DNA of 64,000 bases from Cristatella mucedo (Eukaryota; Bryozoa; Phylactolaemata; Cristatellidae): contig WPIO01000010.1 in assembly GCA_009760855.2 (NCBI GenBank), positions 2,611,001 to 2,675,000 of the forward strand, written 5' to 3'. Of this stretch, positions 1 through 64,000 are shown piece by piece. The notes under the pieces were generated by a model that did not search any database, was not told where the DNA came from, and saw only the letters and a program-made list of their open reading frames with translations. A program made the translations under genes and the position numbers. Positions within the stretch are counted from its first letter, which is position 1; each line of letters begins with the position of its first letter.

Positions 1-27453
<27,453 letters not shown>

Positions 27454-28317
27454 GACCGCGAATGCGTGACGTTGTGGCTGTGACCAAACTCGGCGGCCGG
27501 TGGCACTGCTGGCCGCCGAGGGAGACGGCCACCCGGACGGCTGGCTGTCTGGTCAGTGTGAAGTGCCCAGGGAAGTCAAATTCCTAGCCGGTCGCCTGGC
27601 TGCTGTACAACGGCAGCTTCGAATGGTGCACCGTTGCTCGCTGATGCAGCTGGGCGTCGGCCTTCGAGTTTCGAGGCAGGCAGACGTAATCATGGTGGTT
27701 CTATAGTGTGCTATCGTTTTGAATGTGAGTGTCATCGGCAGCTATTGGCTCTGCGGCAGCATGCGAGGATGACCTAACAGCTGACAGCGCTGCTATCTGG
27801 AACACGGACATGGGTGCAGTTTGTTCTCTCTTTCCGGCCTTCTTGCTTCGTTGTGGAGGATGTTTGTCACTGGCGCTTGCATCTTGGTCATCTGTATAGA
27901 CCGTGTAATCCAGTTAGTACTGCTGACATAATCGAATGACAGACACACTGCGATAAAAATCTGCCCTTTCGATGTCAGTTGAGCATGCATGATCCATTTC
28001 AGTTCATTTTATCGCAGCAAAAGAACAGGGTCGTTCCATATGACAGAATTAACAGCTATTACTCAACAAGCTTAGGCCACATTAGCTCCTGCCGAAAGAT
28101 AGTGCATGTTTGCAATTAGTCGCCAGGATGAGGTGAGCTCTGGTGTAGCGCCTGCCATGTTCGGCGGCCAGCAGCAAAGCTGAATGCAGCTTGGGGAAAG
28201 CATACCCACGTATGGGTGGGGGCAGGTAAGCGGCCACCATGGTCAACACCTGCGGTGCAACACTGGGGAGCATCTGGGCTAAGGTTACGACAGCCATCGA
28301 GGCCGCTCAGCGATAAT
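27454..28317. other. Intergenic 3' flank of BMS1
   Basis: This presumably holds the BMS1 3' UTR. I see no canonical AATAAA; GATAAA near 27953 is the nearest variant. No gene is supported. Confidence 0.4.
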
Positions 28318-28470
28318 AATATAATATATTTCATTTGTATAGCGCCCCAAGAGAACTTAATCTCTATTCAGGTGCTTCACGTATGCCTCAGGGCTCGAGC
28401 CCACGACCTCAGACGGACCTTGGTCGGGACGAGCACCTTAACCGCTGGACCAATCCAGCTTGACGATCGC
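28318..28470 (-). mobile_element. SINE-B copy between BMS1 and HADH
   Basis: On the minus strand, GGATTGGTCCAGCGGTTAAGG (box A-like TGGTCCAGCGG) and GTCGTGGGCTCGAGCCC (box B-like) are followed by the hairpin (plus-strand AGCGCC 28341-28346, GGTGCT 28371-28376) and an AT tail. This is the most complete SINE-B head here. Confidence 0.85.
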
Positions 28471-28593
28471 TCGAGCCTCCGAGCTACGTAAGGCTTAGCG
28501 CGCGGATGTGCAACAATTGGTGGCCCACAGATCGCACCTGCAGCCACGTGCCGTACTAAGAAAGAATGTGATTGCCTACTCACCCAGTGCCAC

Positions 28594-28599
28594 TTTATT
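28594..28599 (-). terminator. Polyadenylation signal of HADH (AATAAA)
   Basis: The plus strand reads TTTATT, so the minus-strand transcript has a perfect AATAAA 133 nt after the HADH stop codon. The spacing and orientation fit the gene's poly(A) signal. Confidence 0.6.
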
Positions 28600-28731
28600 G
28601 CCACCAAAACAGTCGAGCCTAAGAACTGCAAGTGCTCAGCCTTAGCAGCTTTCACGAGCACCGTCAGGCTGTGCCAGGCAGACGGCAGAGCAGAAGTGGA
28701 AGTGGAAGCCGCAGCCACCGGTAGTGGCGGC

Positions 28732-40564
<11,833 letters not shown>

Positions 40565-41084
40565 GACGAGCAGGGAGTCCTCTAGCAGTAATACGCCGGC
40601 ACACCAACACGCCGGGGCACGCAGGAAGTACTGAGGAGGTTCAAGGCGGCTGAATGCAGCTGCGAGCTTAGGTTAAAGGTTGTGTCATTTTGTAAGACTT
40701 TCATAGATGCGTATATATATGATTTATACTCTCATAAATAAATTTTTATATACCTTACATAATTTCGCCCGGTTCTCTCTATGCTATGGCAAATAGAGAG
40801 GTACTACTGGACAGACGGTCACGTGAGCGAAGCTCCGACTAGCCCACACGTTTGTTCCATTTCTTAAAGTATACCTGAATGCTGAGAATACCTGCAATCT
40901 GTTTGCAGATCGTAGCTTGAACTAGTAGTTTTTGCATATTTTCGCACCTATTGGACAGCTCTGGGGATAGATAACCTACCTCCTAAAGCAGCCGGTCGTA
41001 ATGGAGCCTATTTCTCAGGCAATAAATCGAATATCTGAGGTCGTCGTGGCGAAGTTCAGCTGGAAGCCAACACACAAATGGATA

Positions 41085-41093
41085 TACAAGAGC

Positions 41094-41161
<68 letters not shown>

Positions 41162-41200
41162 GTATATATATATATATATATATATATATACAAGAGCGTA
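41085..41200 (+). repeat. AT tract flanked by a 12-bp direct repeat
   Basis: About 95 bp of (AT)n with one CG interruption at 41161-41162. TACAAGAGCGTA occurs on both sides, just outside the AT run. Confidence 0.92.
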
Positions 41201-41504
41201 TTACATAAGATACGTGTCGTTAAATGCAGTTGGAGTACGGGGAATATACAGTTATTAGGTCATTCGATAGCAGGAATCAGTTATGCAGTCAGTTTATTAG
41301 CTGAAGTTAAATGCATTTCACCGAGCCCGTGAAAGGTTATTCAATAAAATATGACTTTCTGTTAATGTTAATCCAGTGGCCCAGATGGATACTAGCCGGG
41401 TAATCAGTGAAACTTCAACGAACGTTCATCATCGTAACTCGCACTTGCAATGCAGCAGCTCTGCAGTCGCACGGTAAATCCAGTCAGTCTGTTATGACGT
41501 AACC

Positions 41505-41672
41505 CGCGATGGCACACTAGGTAAGGAGGCTGCTTTTCTTGACCTTGGTCCCATAGTCGTGGCTATAATCTTGCAGTTGGAGATTCTTTGTCGCCGCTGC
41601 AAGCAGTGGTGATAGCCGTAAAGGCTCTTATGTCGCTATATTAAAGAGACTGTTAGATCAGCTAGTGTACTT
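41505..41672 (+). mobile_element. SINE-A copy
   Basis: GATGGCACACTAGGTAAGGAG (box A-like), GTGGTGATAGCCGTAAAGGCTC, TCGCTATATT and GACTGTTAGATCAGCTAG. Its box B is degraded. Confidence 0.82.
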
Positions 41673-42102
41673 TATGTCTTGACTCGAAAAACTGACTGTT
41701 ATAACATTTAACAATTGAGATTAGGAGCTGTTACTCAGCTCAGATCTCAACCTCAACATTTTTGTCAATCTTCTTTAAAAGAACTCGGCCGCTGGGATAT
41801 ACAGCTCAAATTTTTTTAAATATTTTTTAACGAACAGAATTTTTTTTTAAATGCTAGTTCCCAACAATATATTGCTACACTGATACGTCGCCACATTGAT
41901 CCAAGCAAGAAGTCCTGTAACATTGTCATGTGTGGTTACGAAAACTCATTGGCAATTCTGTCTCTTGTACAGTGATGAACGGATATGACACCTCGAGATA
42001 CGCTGCCTCATCCGGGGCAGGGGCTGTACAACGCGATCCATTTTTCTGAGCTGCATGTTCGCTTGCATGGCTGGCACCGGCTGCGTAATAAACCGACCAA
42101 CC

Positions 42103-42285
42103 ACAAGTTTTAGCCGATTTGACAGCTTCATTTTGAGTATCAGAAGAAGAGCCTTAACGGCTGTCACCGCCGCTTGCAGGTGACAGTAAAGGATCGCCCA
42201 CTTCAGGATTCGAAACCAGGATCTCGGTCGTGTAGAGCGAGAGCCTGCCTGCCTGCCTTCCAGGCTATCTCGGCCTCGACACGTC
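42103..42285 (-). mobile_element. SINE-A copy
   Basis: The plus strand reads AGCCGATTTGACAGCTTCATT, GAAGAGCCTTAACGGCTGTC and GGATTCGAAACC, the reverse of SINE-A tail, core and box B. Confidence 0.82.
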
Positions 42286-42819
42286 GAATCACAAAAGCAG
42301 CTGCAGACACTAGTAAAAATGTTTTGGTTATTTCCGTCGCGCTGAATCAGGCAGTTAGGCATTCAAGCGTACGCGACTTTATTCGGGTCAATTGGATTCG
42401 CTCTGCGCCATAACTCATAGATGTGTGCATGCGGACGAGCTACCCCCCCCCCCCGCTTAGCTGCACCTTCCTTCAGGCTGCAGCTGTGTAAAGTCAGCCT
42501 GCATGGCAAAACTAGCTAAGACAGAAGCTGGAAAACGAGAGGAAGTTGCTGACTACAATGTTCTGCCGGCGGCCAGAGAAGCAAAGTGCTGCTTGGAATG
42601 CGAGGGAAAGGCAGCACGTTGCTCCGCCGGGGACGCTGCCTACGGCTACAGCCAGAAGGCCGGTGCCAGCCCTGACCGACCGCGAGAAAAGGGAGAGCTT
42701 CCTGGCCGTTGGCCGAGGTTGAGTGTGCGGGATAGGTGACGCTGCTGGGGAGGGGGGGACTGAAGCTTCCGCAGCGGTTCAACCCGCTTGCAGAGAGCAC
42801 CAGCTTTAATGAAAAATTC

Positions 42820-42886
42820 TAGTCGCCGATTTGACAGCCTGCTTTCGCGAAGCGGCAGTAGAGCCTTAAAGGCTGTCGTCGAGCGC
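42820..42886 (-). mobile_element. SINE-A 3' fragment
   Basis: AGTCGCCGATTTGACAGCC, CGGCAGTAGAGCCTTAAAGGC: only the 3' core and tail remain, running into a CpG-rich stretch. Confidence 0.6.
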
Positions 42887-43101
42887 TCGCGAGTGACCCG
42901 CGCCTCGTGACTCCCGGCGACTCGCTCTGCTAGCGGCTCGCTGGCCGAGAAGAGCCGCTCTTGAGAGCACGGACGCAGCCGGAAGCCTTTGCTACGAGCG
43001 CGACGCTATAACCCGAGCCCGATGGAATGATGGGGAGAAGCGTCGCGGCCTTCACTCGGATGGGATGCTCGCTCCGAAGGCTCCGCACACGGCCTCCTCA
43101 G
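42870..43101 (+). promoter_or_regulatory. CpG-rich segment with candidate first exon
   Basis: A stretch rich in CG dinucleotides (TCGAGCGCTCGCGAGTG, GCGACGCTATAACCCG) stands out from its AT-rich surroundings. It precedes an ATG at 43027 that opens a 25-codon frame, MMGRSVAAFTRMGCSLRRLR then TRPPQ, ending at CAG|GTAGTT. It resembles a mitochondrial leader exon. No downstream exon was found, so this is only a candidate. Confidence 0.3.
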
Positions 43102-44289
43102 GTAGTTATCTCATTTTTATTTCACCCGCGAACGTTACGCGCGAATTGAGCTCGCAGGTATTTTTGAGCGGCTCGGATGCGCCCGGATGCCCCTTTTGAA
43201 ACTCTTGGGAAGTTGTGTCCCCGCTCGAAGCTGCGTGCCGAAGGCCCGTCCTTCTTGGCAGGCCCCTACAAATCGACTTAGAACTATCATTATTTCCCTC
43301 TCAAAACTGGCGCTGAACGTGCAAGCCGCTGACTCGAGCAGCCTTTCTTTTCTCAAATAAAATGAAAGTACTCCCCCAGCAACATTTTAAAGGCTCACCT
43401 TGAATTCACGAGCACCAGACGTGCGCCGCCCGACACGATTATGTCAGGCAGAAATCTGGAACCTCTCTTCAGGTGCGGCGGTCTCCTACAGGCTTTCAGG
43501 GGAGCTGGAGGCACAGCAAATATTGTTCACTTCACTTACCCCCCCCCCCCCCCACTGCGCTGCCGCGCTAAGGAATACAGGAACGACATGGCTGAGTGCT
43601 ATCCGCATGACCGACTTACTACGGATAGCGACCGTGGGTAACTGCTGTTTGCAGACTCTGAAGCTGATTAAAAAATTTTTAAGCTTTCTTAATATAATTT
43701 AAGCTGCTATAATTTTCAAGCGACTATATTTTCGCTCCCACATTTTATTTCATCGGAGAGGAAATGGTCATCCCTTCTGGAGGCCATTTTGATTCCAGAC
43801 TCTTCTGGAAGGTTCTGGACTTTGATTCGGTGCCCCTCTCAAGAAATGTATTATTCTCAGTTTTAGGAAAGTAAAAAACTCCGTGCCCAAGGCAAGCCGC
43901 TTGGAAGCCTGATCAGACCCGTAGAGCCTAAAAAAAAAGCTTGTCCCCCCCCCCAATGATGGAGAGCCTCGAGCTTCGCGTCGAAGGCCAAAGGTCGAAG
44001 CCTCTTCAAAAATGTCTATAAAAAATTGCCTCTTAAGCACCCCCTCAAAATATGATCGCTCTCTTTAAGAAAAAGATAGCCGCCTCTGGAAGCCAACCCG
44101 GTGCTTTCGCGCTGCTGTCTACCGTCTGTCCAGCAGCCTTTGCAGCTCCACCTAGAAAAAAATGGCGCATCCCCTCTGGAGGAAAACCTCGAATCTTCGC
44201 GCCGAATTAGTGCTGCTCGAAAAGCCTCCAGAAATTCAAGTTCCTAGCCCCTTCCTCGAAGCCCAGCATTACGTCTCGAGATGCTGGCG

Positions 44290-46070
44290 GACTCCAGGGG
44301 CGCTCGAGGGGCGTAGCAAGGGGTGGGCAGGCAGAGGGGGCAAATGTCTCCAGGGGCGTCTAAAGCGAAATGGAGTGCGAATATTTTTGTTTAACTTTTT
44401 CAAATGAGAATACCAATCTTGATTTCAAGCAAGTCCTTGTTTCAATGGACTCCACTATTGCTGGCTGAGCCAGTTAAATACGTTTGCACACCAAGCTTTA
44501 GTTTGACGCACGGTCGTCGCAGACGCGACGGCACGGAAACGCCAAGAGGGGTCTTTAACCGTCGTTTATTCGGCAGGCGCTCGCAGCGCAATAATCGCGC
44601 GGCCTTTCACCATCCGTCGGCGTTCCGACGGTCCTCGCCATCCGCTCGCCCCATCCTGCCTGCCACAGGCGGCTGCAGAGCATCAAGGGCGAGCCCGGCT
44701 CCTACCTCCTCGCGTCAAGAGCGAGCCACTGAGCAGCGACACACTATTAGAGCACACAAGCTAGGCTTAACTGGCTGTGCTACGACAACGCAGCAGTCAC
44801 GTCTGGCCACTTGTAATGTGTCCAAATGAGAATACTCTCCACAATGAGAGGGCAATCATTGTAAACCGTGATAATCACAGCTTGAACCTGGCAGGAGTTC
44901 ATGCTGTAAGTCAAGATTGCATTTTCATTACCTTTTTTGGAACACCAGAGAGCACCTACTCAATTTCGTCAAGATCGAGTCTGAGGGTGGGAAGAACTGA
45001 AGGAAGTCTTAGCCATCGCTGTCGAACGTGACTGTGCAACAAAGTGGATTGCAAGAGTGGAGGCTGTGAAAGCTATACATGATGGATGAACAGCATTGCA
45101 GGGCTTTTGGAGCAACTGTTTGAGCACACAAGTGGAACTCTGTGAGAGACGAGAAGGGAAGTTGGCAGTCTCCTACATTGTATTTTGAACTTTCACTCCT
45201 TGGCTCTGTTGCCATTTTCATACAGCATCTTAAGGAAGATTGACCGCATTCAGAAAAGACTGCCGGATCCAAAGATAAACTTCACAGACGCCTCTTATGA
45301 TGACTCTCTTGAGATTTAGTTGTCAAGACTTTGAGAAGGCTTGTGCCAGGAATCACCACTAGATGCCAAAAGAAGATATGAATTGTGGGGAGTTGCAGCT
45401 GAACTAAGAATCTGCTGAAGGGCACAGATACATGGAGAACTCTCAAGATGTTGGTCTCACGGCAGAGGAGATCTCAAGAATCAGGAAGGACAGCATACAC
45501 TATCTCAGTCAGGTAATTACAGCTAGGTCTTTCCGGCTCAAAGATCTTGATGCTAAATTTGGTTTTGTGTTGGCAGTTGAGAAGCTTTTGAAGATACCTG
45601 ACCAGACCAAACTCTTCCAGCAATGTCTGGATCTTGGAGGCTTCTATTTTTCAGACGTTGATGGAAAATGGCCGTACAATGAAAAATGCGACTAAAATGG
45701 CTGTACAACAAAAAATGTGACTGTAAAATGCTCCTTGCCACACGTCACGACTCGGCACTAAAGACCACTGGAACTCATGTCTTTCATTGTCAGCTATGGA
45801 GAAGATGTTTTTCCTAATTTGAGAGTTGCCTTGCAAGTTCTTCTCACCATAGCCGTATCAGTTGCTAGTCGTGAACGTTCTTTAGCAAGCTGAAGATAAT
45901 TCCTTCTTATCTGAGAGTTTCTCGACTCTATACTCGTGCTAGCGTGTTTTTTGCATTTCTTCTGTGCTGGAGCTATTTTGCAGCAATCTTTGACCCGGAG
46001 AGGGGGTCCCCATGTGTAGCTTTGCCCCAGGCACCGAAAGGTCTTACTATGCCCCAGGGTGCTTACAAAG
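44290..46070 (+). mobile_element. hAT element related to ZMYM1-like transposases, decayed
   Basis: Plus-strand fragments in order: LVMCPNENTLHNER, NHSLNLAGVHAVSQD, FITFFGTPESTYSISSRSSL, CATKWIARVEAVKAIHDG, LTAEEISRIRKDSIHYLSQ, ITARSFRLKDLDAKFGF, TKLFQQCLDLGGFY, and KLKIIPSYLRVS near 45880. This collinear series matches hAT transposases of the ZMYM1-like/DUF4371 group. Frame breaks are frequent. GGGGCGTAGCAAGG at about 44309 resembles the terminus of such elements, and GGTCCCCATGTGTAGCTTTGCCCC near 46007 may be the other end. Confidence 0.75.
45660..45722 (+). repeat. About 29-bp tandem duplication in hAT remnant
   Basis: AAAATGGCCGTACAATGAAA is repeated as AAAATGGCTGTACAACAAAA, with a few differences; it disrupts the transposase frame. 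Confidence 0.7.
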
Positions 46071-48100
46071 AATGGATGCTCCACGATCTTGCCTTTTAGG
46101 CAGACCCAAGTGGATCGCTGGCCCCCTACCTGCCGCCGCCCCCCCCCCCGAGGGTTGTGAGGAGTACATTCAGCTCAAATCGTCAAGGTCTGCCTTCCTA
46201 TAAGGCCCTCTTGGTCTTGGTCTAACTCCAGCATTAAGATGTTTGCACGTTACGATCCATGTCGACTTCACCACCCGGTTAGAGTCCTTCGGCAGGCATT
46301 ATTTAATTGTCCGTAAGCATGGATGATAGTCGCCATACAGCCTGTAAATGAGAATCGGAATGTTGAATCGGTTTCCTTTATTTGACCTTTGGCCAAGAAA
46401 GATGCTCAAAGGGCAGCTACTAAAGGCGGACTGGAGGGACTCTGATGGAACTCCTGTACATCCCTCTAGGCCTGAGTGAGGCCCCTCTAGAAACGCAGTT
46501 CCGACATGCCTCTTTACCCCGAGCCCATAAAAAAATGTCGTGGCTCTTTTACAACAAAAAGCCACTTTTATGCCAAAGGGAAACCGCCACGAAACCTCTG
46601 CATCCCACAGCCTAAAAAGTACCACGCACACCCATTTGGAGATAAGTATAATCTATGGTCATTGAATCTTAATGGCTGTGCTAAGTGGAAAGTCCATTTA
46701 CTCAACCGGGTTCTCGTTTGCACCCGGCATTCACGGCTACGTGTAGCGAACCTGCTCTTTGGCATGTATGTTGCATCTGACGTGACCTCCAGCCACATTA
46801 TCCTCAAGCCAAGTCTGGCAGCAGATATGTTGGATGTATCGGCTGTCAAAATAATGTGCTGGAAACTCACTCTCTTTACTGGCACGATGCAGACAATCAT
46901 CAAATGTAACTAATCCAATTACCTGATTCGCCAAGCGAACCTCTGGATCGTCGAGTCTATCAAGCCGTTAGTTAATTATAGAACCACCATACCATTCCTT
47001 AACGAGACAGCACGCAAACTCGGCCAGTGAACCGATAACACTCGTACTATGCAACCTATACAGGCAGGCTTGCAGTAGCAGCAAGACCTGCACACACCTT
47101 CTGATGACACTAGTACCACATCTCGACACACGATCACGACTAGGTCCCTAGGGGCAGAATCAGAGAGGGGTGGGCTATGGTGGGGTGGCACAGCAGCAGC
47201 AAACTAGATAAAACAGTCAGTCGAGGGCTCTCTTTGACTTTTCACTTCAAGGTCATCGCTGTAGTAAAAGACGTTCACAGCAGCAGCACTGCCACAGCAA
47301 GGCAGTGTGCACGGGTTTAATATGCAAAAGTGGCCGCAGCTAATGCAGGTGCCATCCCGAAGCACCGCGGATGTACCGTCGATCGCGGGGTGGCGGGCAG
47401 GCTCTGCTGCCGCTGCATCAATAAAAGCGGAGCTAGCAGCCAGGAAAGCCGCATGAACCAGAAGCCGACCAATCGCTCACTCAAATCGTACCGTGGGCGG
47501 CAAACGAGCAGCTCGGCCCTGCAGGGCTGCACCGTCGAGTTACCGAAGAGTGAGCTGACTGGGGAAGGGGTGAGGGGGCTGGCTGCACTAGATCAACAGA
47601 GCACAAATGAATCGGCTCGGCAAACCTGCGCCGATCTGCCTGCAGAGGCTACCACACTCAGCTCGTCGAGAACGTCATCAGCCGGCCAGTATAGGTTTGT
47701 CTCCAACGTGACAGCAGCAAAAAATTGATTGGGTAAGGCACACAAGCCTAACATAGCCCTGAGTAGGTCAAGGTCAGCAGTTGCACGATGGCACCGGGTT
47801 AGCCGTGTGGTAGGTTATCTTTACGTCGGCCGACGAGCCGATGCCAGGATCAGAGCCGACAGCACGCCTCGCCGGATCGACTTCCGACGCCGGACAGACG
47901 GGCGGCTTGATTTTCCGTGGACGGCGGTGGTGAGGAGGAAGGAGGAGGGCACAAACAAATCACAGCTCCACCGACGCAGCGTGCCCAGCGTCCAAAGCAT
48001 CACGATGCCAGGCCTGATCAGGGCCCCCCCCCGAGGAAACCGACGTGTCTCAGCTGGAAGAAGCAAGCTTGACTCTCTCGTCAGGCAGCAGCAGGCGGCT
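46071..48100. other. Intergenic, probably including the USP 3' UTR
   Basis: The right part (47300-48100) is GC-rich like the adjacent USP terminal exon and may be its 3' UTR; an ATTAAA on the minus strand at about 47318-47323 is a possible poly(A) signal. Plus-strand frames at 46506-46913 and 47330-48229 show no known motif. Confidence 0.35.

Positions 48101-64000
<15,900 letters not shown>

Noticed and set aside
41001-41332. Tyr-Ile repeat proteins, and the similar frames at 61226-61679
   Set aside because: Translations of AT tracts.
46506-46913. A 135-codon plus-strand frame as a gene between HADH and the USP homologue
   Set aside because: No recognisable domain, overlapped by open frames on the other strand, and next to a hAT remnant.

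Overview
The window is nuclear DNA from an intron-rich animal, most likely an invertebrate. Genes are split by GT-AG introns, dinucleotide microsatellites are frequent, and tRNA-derived SINEs, CR1/L2-type LINE remnants and hAT DNA transposons are interspersed throughout. I could not assign a phylum. No bacterial, viral or CRISPR features are visible.

Three conserved protein genes account for nearly all the coding sequence I can support. (1) Positions 1-27453, plus strand: the 3' part of BMS1, the nucleolar GTPase of 40S ribosome assembly. Nineteen exons join in phase to give 1080 residues; roughly the first 170 residues lie upstream of the window. (2) Positions 28732-40564, minus strand: a complete HADH gene (mitochondrial short-chain 3-hydroxyacyl-CoA dehydrogenase). 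Seven exons give 315 aa with all four catalytic residues at the correct spacing. (3) Positions 48101 to the right edge, minus strand: the 3' part of a USP53/USP54-type (echinus) ubiquitin hydrolase gene. Eight exons give 1281 residues: the His-box end of the USP fold, then a very long Ala/Ser/Gly/Pro-rich tail with one helical segment. BMS1 and HADH are convergent, with 1.3 kb between their stop codons. HADH and the USP gene lie in tandem, separated by a 7.5-kb repeat-rich gap. These are unrelated housekeeping functions (ribosome assembly, beta-oxidation, ubiquitin signalling), and I see no operon-like logic.

Introns and gaps are filled with: (a) at least fifteen fragments of one CR1/L2-like LINE family, one of them (about 56330-59060) keeping APE endonuclease and reverse transcriptase blocks; (b) SINE-A, a tRNA-derived SINE with eleven copies; (c) SINE-B, a second tRNA-derived SINE; (d) two decayed hAT transposases (31.6-34.1 kb and 44.3-46.1 kb) and two short hAT MITEs, one with a perfect 8-bp target duplication; (e) long GT, GA, CT and AT tracts.

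The most interesting signal is not a gene. The LINE 3' ends and the SINE-B 3' ends share a 36-nt hairpin with the same architecture and loop. Its closing stem differs between copies by compensatory changes, which suggests that SINE-B borrows the LINE reverse transcriptase through this RNA structure. Further leads are a CpG-rich orphan first exon with a mitochondrial-type leader at about 43.03 kb, a minisatellite starting at a BMS1 splice donor, and the GC-rich, low-complexity USP exons.
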